Assembly: GCF_001751365.1 (NCBI RefSeq)
Contig: NZ_LJGT01000041.1
Location: 923,045-987,044, forward strand
Length of the DNA: 64,000 nt
Origin: Streptomyces abyssalis
Lineage (GTDB): Bacteria > Actinomycetota > Actinomycetes > Streptomycetales > Streptomycetaceae
Direction: 5' to 3'
The first letter of the stretch is position 1. Every line of letters starts with the position of its first letter. This document shows positions 19,454 through 26,921 of this stretch, one piece after another. Both the position numbers and the translations under genes were made by a program. The notes beneath the pieces were generated by a model that saw only the letters and a list, made by a program, of their open reading frames with translations, did not search any database and had not been told where the DNA came from.

Positions 19454-20272
19454 TCAGACTCCGGTGAGGCCCGCCTCCTGTGCCAGCACCGCCGCCTGCG
19501 TACGGCTGCGCAGTCCCAGCTTCCCCAGGAGGCGGCTGACGTGCGTCTTCACCGTCGCCTCCGCCATGCCCAGGCGCTGCGCGGTCTCCGCGTTGGACAG
19601 CCCCTGCCCCAGGCAGCGCAGTACGTCGCCTTCGCGGGGAGTCAGCTCGTCGAGTCCGGGGACGCCGGCTGTGCCCCTCCCCGGCAGCGGCGGCCGTCCG
19701 GAGCCGCCGGGGCGTGCGAACTCCGCGATCAGACGCCGCGTCACCGACGGAGCGATCATGCCGTCGCCACGCGCCACCGTCCGTACGGCGTCGACGACCT
19801 GAGACGCCTCGCTGTCCTTGAGCAGGAACCCTGAGGCACCGGCGCGCAGTGCGCCGAACACGTATTCGTCGAGGTCGAAGGTGGTCAGCACCAGCACGTC
19901 CGCAAGCCCTTCCTCCGTGATGCGCGCGGTGGCGGAAACGCCGTCGAGGCGCGGCATCTGGACGTCCATCAGCACGATGTCCGGCCGCAGTTCCCGGGCG
20001 AGGCGCACCGCCTCCTCCCCGTCGCCGGCCTCGCCGGTCACCTCGATCCCGGGTGCGCCGCGCAGGATGAGAACGAGCCCCGCCCGTACGGCCTGCTGGT
20101 CCTCGGCGACGAGCACGCGGACGGGGGAGGTGGCGTCGCTCTGGACCTTGTCCTGGGGCTCGCCCTGGACCCCGTTCTGGACCCCGTCCTGGGCCTCGCC
20201 CGGAGCCTCTGCCCGAGTGCGGGCGCGGGACCCGGATCCGGCTTCCGGCGCCCCGTCCTTGTCCGCCGTCAC
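19454..20272 (-). CDS. NarL/LuxR-type response regulator
   Basis: Receiver domain (about residues 50-165) with phospho-acceptor D103 in DIVLMDVQMPRLDG, then a LuxR-type helix-turn-helix (LTPREGDVLRCLGQGLSNAE and TVKTHVSRLLGKLGLRSRT). Its ATG overlaps the stop codon of the histidine kinase gene by four bases, which supports this start. The start creates an unusual 48-residue hydrophilic N-terminal extension with GVQ-like repeats. The pair forms one two-component system of unknown signal. Confidence 0.93.
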   Translation of the reverse strand: MTADKDGAPEAGSGSRARTRAEAPGEAQDGVQNGVQGEPQDKVQSDATSPVRVLVAEDQQAVRAGLVLILRGAPGIEVTGEAGDGEEAVRLARELRPDIVLMDVQMPRLDGVSATARITEEGLADVLVLTTFDLDEYVFGALRAGASGFLLKDSEASQVVDAVRTVARGDGMIAPSVTRRLIAEFARPGGSGRPPLPGRGTAGVPGLDELTPREGDVLRCLGQGLSNAETAQRLGMAEATVKTHVSRLLGKLGLRSRTQAAVLAQEAGLTGV

Positions 20273-21564
20273 CGGGGACTCCCTTCCTCGACGGGCAGCT
20301 CGGCCCGTACCTCCCAGATCCGTGTACCCCCGTTCGAGCCGTCCGCCGGGCCGGCGCGCAGGGCTCCGCCGAGCAGTTCGACGCGCTCGCGCATGCCGAT
20401 CAGCCCCGCGCCGGAGCCCGGGGCACGCGGGGCGGGGAGCCGGTCCGTACCGCCCGGGTCACGCGTGTCGCGGAGGGGGCTCGTGACGCGGACCGTGAGC
20501 GGTCCCGGCCTGTGTCCGCTCCCGCGGCCTCCGTCCGGCGGGACCCCCAGCAGCTCGACGGTGACGGTGCCCGGCGCGGAGTGCTTGAGCGCGTTCGTCA
20601 CGGACTCCTGTACGACGCGGTACGCCGCGAGTTCGACGGGCGCGGGCAGCGACGCGGCCGCCCCGTGCTCGTAGCGCAGCGAGAACTTGAGCCCGGGATT
20701 GCCGGCGCCGGAGCGTGCGCGCTCCAGCAGGGCGTCGAGGCCGGCGAGGGTCGGGGAGGCCGTGAGCTCAGCCGCCTCGTCGCCGCCGGACGCGTCGCGA
20801 AGCAGGCCGATGAGACGGCGCATCTCCGCGAGGCCCTGCACGCTGTTCTCGCGGATCACGGTCAGCGAGTCGCGGGTGGCCGTGTGGTCGGGGGAATCCA
20901 GCGAGAGCGCGGCCGTGGAGTGGATGGCGATGGCGGACAGGTGGTTGGCGACAACGTCGTGCAACTCCCGTGCCATGCGGCCCCGTTCGGCGGTCACCGC
21001 CTGGACGCGGTCCATCTCGGACAGCAGCGCGGTCTGTTCGGCGCGCAGACGCTGGGCCGCCGCGGCGTTGCGGTGGTCACGGATGACGACCCCCGTCCAG
21101 GCGGGCGCGATCGTGACACCGCCGCAGAACGCGCCGAGCAGCAGCGTCGCGGGCTCGCGGGTCGCGGCCATCAGCCCCAGCGTCACCGCGACCGTCACGG
21201 CGACGCTCGCGGGGAGCAGCGTCCGGGACAGGCGCGACGGACCGTACAGCACGGCCGAGTAGACGACGTCCGTGAAGACGATGATGGTCGCCAGGAGCGA
21301 ACCCATCGCGACGTCCGCCGCGAGTGCCGCGACCGCGACCACCAGCACCCAGGGCTGCGCGGATCTGCGGCCGAGCGCGCTGAGGCACATGACGGCGAGG
21401 GGGATCAGCAGCCATGCGCCGTACTCCTTGCCGACCCGCGGATTGTTGTAGAGGCCGAACCACCACAGGATCAGCCCGCCGGCGAGACCGGCGAGCGCGA
21501 CGAGCACGCCGTCGCGGTGCGGGCGCACCGACGGCGGCAGGAGTAGTGGCAGGCGGCGTGGCAT
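20269..21564 (-). CDS. Sensor histidine kinase, HisKA_3 (NarX/DesK) type
   Basis: The 431-residue protein has five or six N-terminal membrane segments (residues about 18-165) with almost no extracellular domain. The dimerisation helix with phospho-accepting H202 is in MARELHDVVANHLSAIAIHS. The HATPase domain contains VVQESVTNALKHS and GAGLIGMRERVELLGG. A Gly/Pro/Arg-rich insertion separates the N and G boxes. The architecture suggests a membrane or envelope signal. It is co-translated with the response regulator. Confidence 0.92.
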   Translation of the reverse strand: MPRRLPLLLPPSVRPHRDGVLVALAGLAGGLILWWFGLYNNPRVGKEYGAWLLIPLAVMCLSALGRRSAQPWVLVVAVAALAADVAMGSLLATIIVFTDVVYSAVLYGPSRLSRTLLPASVAVTVAVTLGLMAATREPATLLLGAFCGGVTIAPAWTGVVIRDHRNAAAAQRLRAEQTALLSEMDRVQAVTAERGRMARELHDVVANHLSAIAIHSTAALSLDSPDHTATRDSLTVIRENSVQGLAEMRRLIGLLRDASGGDEAAELTASPTLAGLDALLERARSGAGNPGLKFSLRYEHGAAASLPAPVELAAYRVVQESVTNALKHSAPGTVTVELLGVPPDGGRGSGHRPGPLTVRVTSPLRDTRDPGGTDRLPAPRAPGSGAGLIGMRERVELLGGALRAGPADGSNGGTRIWEVRAELPVEEGSPR

Positions 21565-21739
21565 GGGTCCATCTCAGCACGCGCCGCCGGGCGAGGCGTC
21601 GGCTCCGGGGACCAGTCTGCGAGCCCGCGTAGTACATCGAAGGATGCAGCCGCGTACGTACGGATCATCGCTGGTGAGGACGTGCGCGCGGCGTCCGCCT
21701 GTGAACGTGGAGGGAACACCGAGGGCAAGGGGGACGGGC

Positions 21740-22342
21740 GTGATCGTCACGCTGATCATCATCTGCGAGGTCGCCTTCTGGGTGCTGCTGGCGGCCGGCC
21801 TCGCGCTGCGCTATGTGGCGCGGATGCCGCGGACGGGAGCCGCGGTCCTGCTGTGCGAGCCGTTGCTGGAGGTGATCCTGCTGATCGTCACGGCCATCGA
21901 TCTGCGAGGGGGCGCCGAGCCCGACTGGAAGCACGGCCTGGCCGCCGTCTACATCGGCTTCACCGCCACCCACGGCCACTACATGATCAAGTGGGCCGAC
22001 GGCCACTTCCTGCACCGCTTCGGGGGCGGGCCCCCTCCCGTCAAGCCGCCCCGGTACGGCATGCCGCGCGCCGTGCACGAGTGGAAGATGAGCGCACGTG
22101 CGATCGGCGCTGCGGCGATCGCGGCGGGGCTGCTGCAGCTCGCGAAGTGGTACGTGGACGACGCGGGCCAGAGTGAGTCGCTGCAGATGTGGCAGGGGCG
22201 GATGGGCCTGGTCGCGGGCATCAGCCTGATCGTCGCGATCATCTACACGGTCTGGCCGAAGCAGGGCCCGTCGGGGGACGCCGCCGAGCCCGAACGCGAG
22301 CCGTCGGGCTCCGCGCCGGGGCCCTTCAGCGGGCCGTACTGA
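21740..22342 (+). CDS. Four-helix membrane protein of unknown function
   Basis: The 200-residue product from GTG 21740 (MIVTLIIICEVAFWVLLAAG) has four predicted membrane segments: about 1-20, 35-55, 67-85 (around AAVYIGFTATHGHYMIKWAD) and two closely spaced ones near 115-165. A hydrophilic Gly/Pro/Glu-rich tail follows. The conserved-looking core is THGHYMIKWADGHFLHRFGG with three histidines between helices. It starts divergently from the histidine kinase gene, about 175 bp away. I do not recognise a function. Confidence 0.75.
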   Translation: MIVTLIIICEVAFWVLLAAGLALRYVARMPRTGAAVLLCEPLLEVILLIVTAIDLRGGAEPDWKHGLAAVYIGFTATHGHYMIKWADGHFLHRFGGGPPPVKPPRYGMPRAVHEWKMSARAIGAAAIAAGLLQLAKWYVDDAGQSESLQMWQGRMGLVAGISLIVAIIYTVWPKQGPSGDAAEPEREPSGSAPGPFSGPY

Positions 22343-22382
22343 CCAGTCAGGCGGTGCCGTGCAGACGGACGGCGTGCCCGCC

Positions 22383-22692
22383 TTACCGGTCGTCGCGGCC
22401 GTCGCGGCCGTCCCGGGTTCCCCGGTCTTCGCGGGCTTCCCGGTCCTCCCGGCTCTCCGGGGCCTCTATGTGGCGGAGTGCCGTGGCCAGGCGGTAGTCC
22501 ACTCTCACGTCCTCGTAGCCGACGCCGGCCTCGACCCGGCCGGGGAGGTTCGTACGGTCGGAACCCGAGGACGACTCGCGCCCCGGAGAGCCGTGGAAGC
22601 GGACCTCGGTCTCCGGCGGGCTCCGGAAGCGGAGCTGATCGGCCGCGACTGTGCTGGTCAGCTCGACGTCAGGCTCGTTCGTGGCCTTTCAT
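22383..22692 (-). pseudogene. Frameshifted or start-less small gene downstream of the repeat protein
   Basis: An ATG at 22692-22690 overlaps the stop of the upstream gene as ATGA, the usual coupled arrangement. Its frame hits a stop after seven codons. The adjacent frame is open for 101 codons to TAA at 22385-22383 and reads like a real protein, for example DVELTSTVAADQLRFRSPPE, GSDRTNLPGRVEAGV and YEDVRVDYRLATALRHIEAP, followed by an Arg/Asp/Glu-rich tail. Removing one A from the AAA at the start would join the ATG to this frame. Either the base is a sequencing artefact, the gene is freshly broken, or translation begins in an unusual way. I do not know the function. Confidence 0.6.
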
Positions 22693-23666
22693 GGCGGCTC
22701 GTCGCGTTCGCGCCTGCGGGTGGTGCGGCGCTTGGGGCGTTCCTCGGAGCCACCGGACCGGCCTGAGCGGCCCGAGCGCCCCGTCCCCTCGCCGGTCTTC
22801 TTCCTCGCCGTACGGGTGGCGGTCTGCCCGGCCTCGCGCACCGTGCGGCCGGACTCGTCGATCGTCTTGCCCGCGCTCTCCCCGACGTCCCGGACCGTCT
22901 CCACCGCGCCTTCGCCGACGTCCTCGACGGCTTCGCCCGCGCCTTTGCCGACTTCCTTGGCGGTCTCTCCGGCGCCTTCGCCGACGTCCTCGACGGCCTT
23001 GCCCGCGCCTTTGCCGACTTCCTTGGCGGTCTCTCCGGCGCCCTCTCCGACGTCCTCGACCGCCTTGCTCGCGCCCTTGCCGACCTCCTGGACCGCTCCG
23101 CCCGCGCTCTCACCGACTTCCTCGACCGCGGAGCTCGCTCCCCGTCCGAGCTCGCCGACCGCCTCGCCCGCCCCGCTGCCCAGCTCGCGCGTCGCGGAGC
23201 CGAGGCCGGCGGTGATCTGCTCCAGGATCTGGGGGTTGCGGTCGATCGTCGTCAGCACCCGGCCGATGATCTGGGCGACGTTGTCGAGGCGCACCTTCAG
23301 CAGCGCCTGTGCGTCCACACCCTTGATGTCCAGCTCGACCCTGCCCAGGGCGACGTCCGCACCCACGTTGAGCTTGAGGATGTCCAGGACCTCCGCCTGC
23401 AGCGACACCCGCGCCCGCAGGTCGTCGACCTCCAGGTTGATCTCGTCGACGTGCAGCTGCGGCACGTCGAGCAGTACGTCGGGGTCCTCGCGCTTTGAGA
23501 CCGCGGGCAGCGTCTCGGCGCCGTACTCCTCGCCGTTCCCGCCGTCCTCGTCGCGGTCGTCACCGCTCTCGGCCGCCGCGTCGTACGGCTCGTCGTACTC
23601 CGCGCCGATCTCGTCCTCGTACTCTTCCGGTTCCCCCTGCTCGGAACCCCTGGTCTTGTCGTTCAT
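22689..23666 (-). CDS. Acidic protein with conserved N-domain and 22-residue amphipathic repeats
   Basis: From ATG 23666 (AGGGAG site) the 325-residue product starts with an acidic Glu/Asp-rich stretch. A compact domain follows: DVLLDVPQLHVDEINLEVDD, RVSLQAEVLDILKLNVGADV, RVELDIKGVDAQALLKVRLD. Next is a long region of 11/22-residue repeats of the type VGKGAGKAVEDVGEGAGETA, and finally a basic Arg/Lys tail. The repeats resemble LEA or apolipoprotein amphipathic helices that bind surfaces. There is no signal peptide. I cannot name a family with confidence. It is followed immediately by the frameshifted small gene. Confidence 0.7.
   Translation of the reverse strand: MNDKTRGSEQGEPEEYEDEIGAEYDEPYDAAAESGDDRDEDGGNGEEYGAETLPAVSKREDPDVLLDVPQLHVDEINLEVDDLRARVSLQAEVLDILKLNVGADVALGRVELDIKGVDAQALLKVRLDNVAQIIGRVLTTIDRNPQILEQITAGLGSATRELGSGAGEAVGELGRGASSAVEEVGESAGGAVQEVGKGASKAVEDVGEGAGETAKEVGKGAGKAVEDVGEGAGETAKEVGKGAGEAVEDVGEGAVETVRDVGESAGKTIDESGRTVREAGQTATRTARKKTGEGTGRSGRSGRSGGSEERPKRRTTRRRERDEPP
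22941..23072. repeat. 66-bp tandem repeat, two nearly perfect copies, inside the repeat protein gene
   Basis: The segment starting at 22941 recurs at 23007, an exact 66-bp (22-codon) period, with weaker copies on both sides. It encodes two alternating 11-residue units, (A/V)EDVGEGAGET and AKEVGKGAGKA. The period keeps the frame, so copy number can vary without breaking the gene. Confidence 0.85.
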
Positions 23667-23754
23667 GCCGCTCCCTGAGGGTGCGAATATGCACAGAACG
23701 CCTCTTTTCACCATAGGACGGTTGCCCCGTACTCGCCCGGCCGCGGGCATGGAA

Positions 23755-23794
23755 CGGCCCGGCCTCGCATGCAGGGGGAAGCGGGGCCGGGCCG
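23755..23794 (-). terminator. Hairpin downstream of the first secreted-protein copy
   Basis: Arms at 23755-23768 and 23781-23794 pair over 14 nt with one G-T mismatch. It lies 50 nt beyond the stop codon at 23844 (minus strand) and would end transcription of the secreted-protein cluster. Confidence 0.6.
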
Positions 23795-23843
23795 ATCTAC
23801 GTGGGGGGTGGCGGTCCGGGGAAGCCGGAGGCCGCGGGAGGGG

Positions 23844-24464
23844 TCAGCCGCAGTGCTCCTTCTTCTCTTTCTTGGTCATCTTCCGGGTGTGCTGGGTCTT
23901 GGTGCTGGGTGCGTCGGCCTTGGGGCCCTTGGCGGTGAAGGGGACGTACCAGATGTGGTGGCCGTAGAACTTGTCCTCGAAGTGCATCTCGTAGGTGCCG
24001 TTGACTTCTTCCATGGCGGCTTCGCGGGTGATCCAGCCGACCTCGCCGGGCTTGACCTCGACGTTGGTCTGCTCCTGCTCGGTGTGCGAGCTCTCCCAGG
24101 AGTGGCTGTAGCTCGCCTCGATGGTCACGCTGAAGAGTTTGGTGAAGCCGTACTGGGCCTTCATGGAGACGCCGACGGTGTTGGTCTCTCCGGTGGTGTC
24201 GGACCATCCGACGGTCGAACGCTGAAGGTCCTTGGTGCAGTTGAAGGCGCTGTCACCGACCTGGTGCGGTTCGCCCATGGAGTCGACGGGTGCACCTGAG
24301 GGGTGGAAGACGCACTTGTCGGTGCCGTTGTCGCACTGCTCCAGCAGCTCTCTGGTGGTGGGCTGCTCTTCGTCGTCCGCCTGCGCGGCGGACGGGGTCA
24401 TCGCTGTGGCGCCCAGGGTGGCCAGAGCGACCACCAGCATCGACAGCTTCTTACGGCGGTTCAT
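23844..24464 (-). CDS. Secreted protein with predicted amphipathic beta-hairpin, copy A
   Basis: A 206-residue exported protein. The signal peptide has MNRRKK, a hydrophobic core and a likely cleavage after AQA (residue 29). The mature part has four cysteines (44, 51, 76, 205). Residues 95-124 alternate strictly: odd positions are hydrophobic (V97, V99, M101, Y105, F107, F111, V113, I115, Y119, W123) and even positions polar. This is the pattern of a membrane-inserting beta-hairpin in aerolysin-like pore formers, and KPGEVGWITREA-type strands follow. The toxin link is inference from pattern only. It is the downstream member of a tandem pair, and GGAGGCATC precedes the start. Confidence 0.75.
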   Translation of the reverse strand: MNRRKKLSMLVVALATLGATAMTPSAAQADDEEQPTTRELLEQCDNGTDKCVFHPSGAPVDSMGEPHQVGDSAFNCTKDLQRSTVGWSDTTGETNTVGVSMKAQYGFTKLFSVTIEASYSHSWESSHTEQEQTNVEVKPGEVGWITREAAMEEVNGTYEMHFEDKFYGHHIWYVPFTAKGPKADAPSTKTQHTRKMTKKEKKEHCG

Positions 24465-24558
24465 GATGCCTCCGACGAGGGTGGGGGTAAGGCAGTTGTC
24501 GCTGGGAGCGTCTCCGCGCGCGCTGCGCGCCGGCCGGAGCCGACGGGCTGCGCCCGGT

Positions 24559-24603
24559 GTCCATCACGTCGCCGACGTTCGCGGTGGGCTCATCGAAGGA
24601 CCT
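24559..24603 (-). pseudogene. Fossil of the betagamma-crystallin gene 3' end left by tandem duplication
   Basis: In the spacer between the two secreted-protein copies the minus strand reads SFDEPTANVGDVMD. This aligns with PFAELTPNLGDVMD near the end of the intact crystallin-like gene. The offset between 24559 and its match at 25356 is exactly 797 bp, the same as between the two secreted genes. The fragment has no start and runs into unrelated sequence, so it marks the edge of the duplicated unit. Confidence 0.8.
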
Positions 24604-24640
24604 TGCGGGCGGGGTGCTGCCTCAAGAAGGTGACTGGGCT

Positions 24641-25261
24641 TCAGCCGCAGTGCTCCTTCTTCTCCTTCTTGGTCATCTTCCGGGTGTGCTGGGTCTTGGT
24701 GCTGGGTGCGTCGGCCTTGGGGCCCTTGGCGGTGAAGGGGACGTACCAGATGTGGTGGCCGTAGAACTTGTCCTCGAAGTGCATCTCGTAGGTGCCGTTG
24801 ACTTCTTCCATGGCGGCTTCGCGGGTGATCCAGCCGACCTCGCCGGGCTTGACCTCGACGTTGGTCTGCTGCTCCTCGGTGTGCGAGCTCTGCCAGGAGT
24901 GTTCGTAGCTCGCGGTGATGGTCACCTTGAACAGCTCGGTGAAGCCGTACTCGGCGCTCATGGAGACGCCGACGGTGTTGGTCTCTCCGGTGGTGTCGGA
25001 CCATCCGACGGTCGAACGCTGAAGGTCCTTGGTGCAGTTGAAGGCGCTGTCACCGACCTGGTGCGGTTCGCCCATGGAGTCGACGGGTGCACCTGAGGGG
25101 TGGAAGACGCACTTGTCGGTGCCGTTGTCGCACTGCTCCAGCAGCTCTCTGGTGGTGGGCTGCTCTTCGTCGTCCGCCTGCGCGGCGGACGGGGCCATGG
25201 CTGTGGCGCCCAGGGTGGCGACGGCGACCACCAGCATGGACAGTTTCTTTCGGCGGTTCAT
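24641..25261 (-). CDS. Secreted protein with predicted amphipathic beta-hairpin, copy B
   Basis: Paralogue of copy A, also 206 residues from ATG 25261 with GGAGGCATC in front. The two proteins are identical except at 11 positions: 14 and 23 in the signal peptide, and 102, 104, 109, 112, 116, 120, 124, 130 and 131. The remaining coding DNA is identical over hundreds of bases. Copy B has S102, E104, E109, K112, T116, E120, Q124, E130 and Q131. Almost every change alters charge on the polar face of the hairpin while the hydrophobic face is unchanged. An upstream in-frame start at 25297 is less likely because it precedes the signal peptide. Confidence 0.77.
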   Translation of the reverse strand: MNRRKKLSMLVVAVATLGATAMAPSAAQADDEEQPTTRELLEQCDNGTDKCVFHPSGAPVDSMGEPHQVGDSAFNCTKDLQRSTVGWSDTTGETNTVGVSMSAEYGFTELFKVTITASYEHSWQSSHTEEQQTNVEVKPGEVGWITREAAMEEVNGTYEMHFEDKFYGHHIWYVPFTAKGPKADAPSTKTQHTRKMTKKEKKEHCG

Positions 25262-25325
25262 GATGCCTCCGGCGGCGGTGGGGGTAAGGCGGACCACGCT
25301 CCCGTGGTCTCTGCGTGCACTGCCG

Positions 25326-25943
25326 TCAGCTGAAGCTGATCGACTTCGTGCGGTTGTCCATCACGTCACCGAGGTTCGGCGTGAGCTCGGCGAAGGGCCC
25401 GTCGCGCTCACCCTCCTCGCCAGGCTCCGAGAACAGGTTGAGCGTGCAGTTGCCCCAGGGCTGGATGGACGAGATCTTGTCCTTCCAGTCGTCGCTCAGG
25501 TCGATCTTGAAGTCGACGTCGTCGGCATCGCCGTCGCACAGCGCGGTGTTGGTGATGGTCAAGGAGGCGCCGCCGTACCTGGTGTCCTCGAAGACGGTCG
25601 CGCCGATGATGTTGCTCTCCTCGCCCTCGTCCTTCGTCGAGACTCCGGAGGACGCGACGGGCTCCTTCCCCGCGCGGGTCTCGCCGGCGGCCTTCGCCTT
25701 GCCCGTCGAGGCGTCGAGGAGGCGCTTGCTGCCCGGGATGCCGGTCGCCTTGTCGAGGCTCTCGAAGCACTGCGTCTCGCCGCTCTTGGCGTCCAGGGTG
25801 CAGTGGTTCCCCTGCCCCTTGGCTTCGGCGCCTCCCTCGTCCCCGGAGACCGCGCCGTTCGCTACCGGTACGGCGATGACACCTGCCAGCAGCGCCACGG
25901 CTGCGACGGTGATGCGCATACGCCTTCTTGTCTCGGTGGCCAT
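25326..25943 (-). CDS. Secreted betagamma-crystallin-like (peptidase inhibitor I36-type) protein
   Basis: The 205-residue product from ATG 25943 (TTGGAG site) has a signal peptide (RRRMRITVAAVALLAGVIAV). A hydrophilic linker follows, then a C-terminal Greek-key domain with ATVFEDTRYGGASLTI, SSIQPWGNCTLNLFSE and GDVMDNRTKSISFS. In this family N/D-N/D-x-x-S/T-S segments bind calcium; here DKISS and DNRTKS are near matches only. Characterised Streptomyces relatives are a metalloproteinase inhibitor and a yeast-killer-toxin-like protein. It is first in a three-gene cluster of secreted proteins. Confidence 0.75.
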   Translation of the reverse strand: MATETRRRMRITVAAVALLAGVIAVPVANGAVSGDEGGAEAKGQGNHCTLDAKSGETQCFESLDKATGIPGSKRLLDASTGKAKAAGETRAGKEPVASSGVSTKDEGEESNIIGATVFEDTRYGGASLTITNTALCDGDADDVDFKIDLSDDWKDKISSIQPWGNCTLNLFSEPGEEGERDGPFAELTPNLGDVMDNRTKSISFS

Positions 25944-26476
25944 GAACAACTCCAACCCCTCATGCCTGACCAGCACTTTTTTGGTCCAGGCCTTGTACGA
26001 GTGATGGTACTCACAGAAAGCAGAATGGAAAGGGAATCCGGAAATCGTTCACTGCCCGGCGGGCGCTACGCGCGAAAACCACGAGGTCGCCCGCGGTGAA
26101 TGTGGTGTACCTCTCACCTGGGCGTACGAGGCAACCATGGAAGGGAAATACCGTACGTCCGTATTGGGTCCTTTACATCCGCCCGGAGATGTTTTGCAGA
26201 AACTGTCGATGCAATGCGGATTGCTGGAGCGGGTGCACTCTGACCTGGGCTTTCATGTCGGTCAAAAGCTGAGGTCCGCGTAATTCACGGAGAAACCTCA
26301 GCGCAGCCTCAAATTATTCTTAAGGGACCCTTAAGAAGGGAAGTGCGCGCCCTCGGGGCGGAGAAAGCAGTGCCTCGGCATACGGATCGGAGAAGTTCTG
26401 CCCATTCGGCTTCCCATGTATGCGGAGGCGTGCGAGCGGAACGCCGGAAGGGAACAGAATCGGGCACCGGGCGGGT
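25944..26476. other. AT-richer intergenic region with a perfect palindrome
   Basis: About 530 bp without a recognisable gene, clearly lower in GC than its surroundings. It should contain the promoter of the crystallin-like gene (minus strand). A perfect 21-bp inverted repeat lies at 26317-26337. Confidence 0.6.
26317..26337. promoter_or_regulatory. Perfect 21-bp palindrome, possible operator
   Basis: TTCTTAAGGG-A-CCCTTAAGAA has perfectly complementary 10-nt arms around one central base. An AT-rich palindrome of this size is rare by chance in such GC-rich DNA. The regulator is unknown. Confidence 0.45.
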
Positions 26477-26921
26477 ATGGGCGGGCCTCACCGGGCGGGC
26501 TCTCATACTGCTGGAGCCGCCGCCCTCGCCGCCGTCCTCCTCACCGGCGGCACCAGCGCCGGTACGGAGCCGACGCGGCAGGTCAGCGACCGCGCACGGG
26601 CCGACGCGACGACGGACGGCGTACCGCTGTGGGTCCCGGCGGACCAGGAGGCGGCAAGGTCCAGCACTTGAAGGGCCCCGGCTTCGACGAGATGCCCACG
26701 GCCGTGGAGCAGGGCAAGCCCGTCGCGGACGAACTCCGCTCGCGGGCGAAGGGCGTCGTGCTCGGCGTCGACGCGGGACGCTGCCCGCGACGGTCGACGC
26801 CGTGCTCCAACGGGCCCGTTCCGGCGAGCAGTTGCCCGTACCGGTGGAGGCGGGCGCGGAGCGCGTGGTCGCGGCGAGGGGCGCCGCGGCCCTGCTCCGG
26901 TGCGGGTGGGCCCGCGCCGCC
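26477..26921 (+). pseudogene. Degraded secreted family 3 glycoside hydrolase (beta-N-acetylglucosaminidase-like)
   Basis: Pieces of a GH3 enzyme can be read in three frames. One frame gives a signal-peptide-like start at 26477 (MGGPHRAGSHTAGAAALAAV) and DGVPLWVPADQE. A one-base loss shifts to GGKVQHLKGPGFDEMPTA with VEQGK, the GH3 signature DQEGG(x)VQRL(x)GPGF. After a large internal deletion, TLPATVDAVLQRARSGEQ and AERVVAARGAAALL recall the C-terminal helix of these enzymes. The catalytic core is missing. The fragment ends at the convergent cobalamin adenosyltransferase gene. Confidence 0.65.

Noticed and set aside
22898..23120. Tandem repeats considered as a CRISPR array
   Set aside because: The repeats are contiguous 66-bp in-frame codon repeats with no unique spacers.
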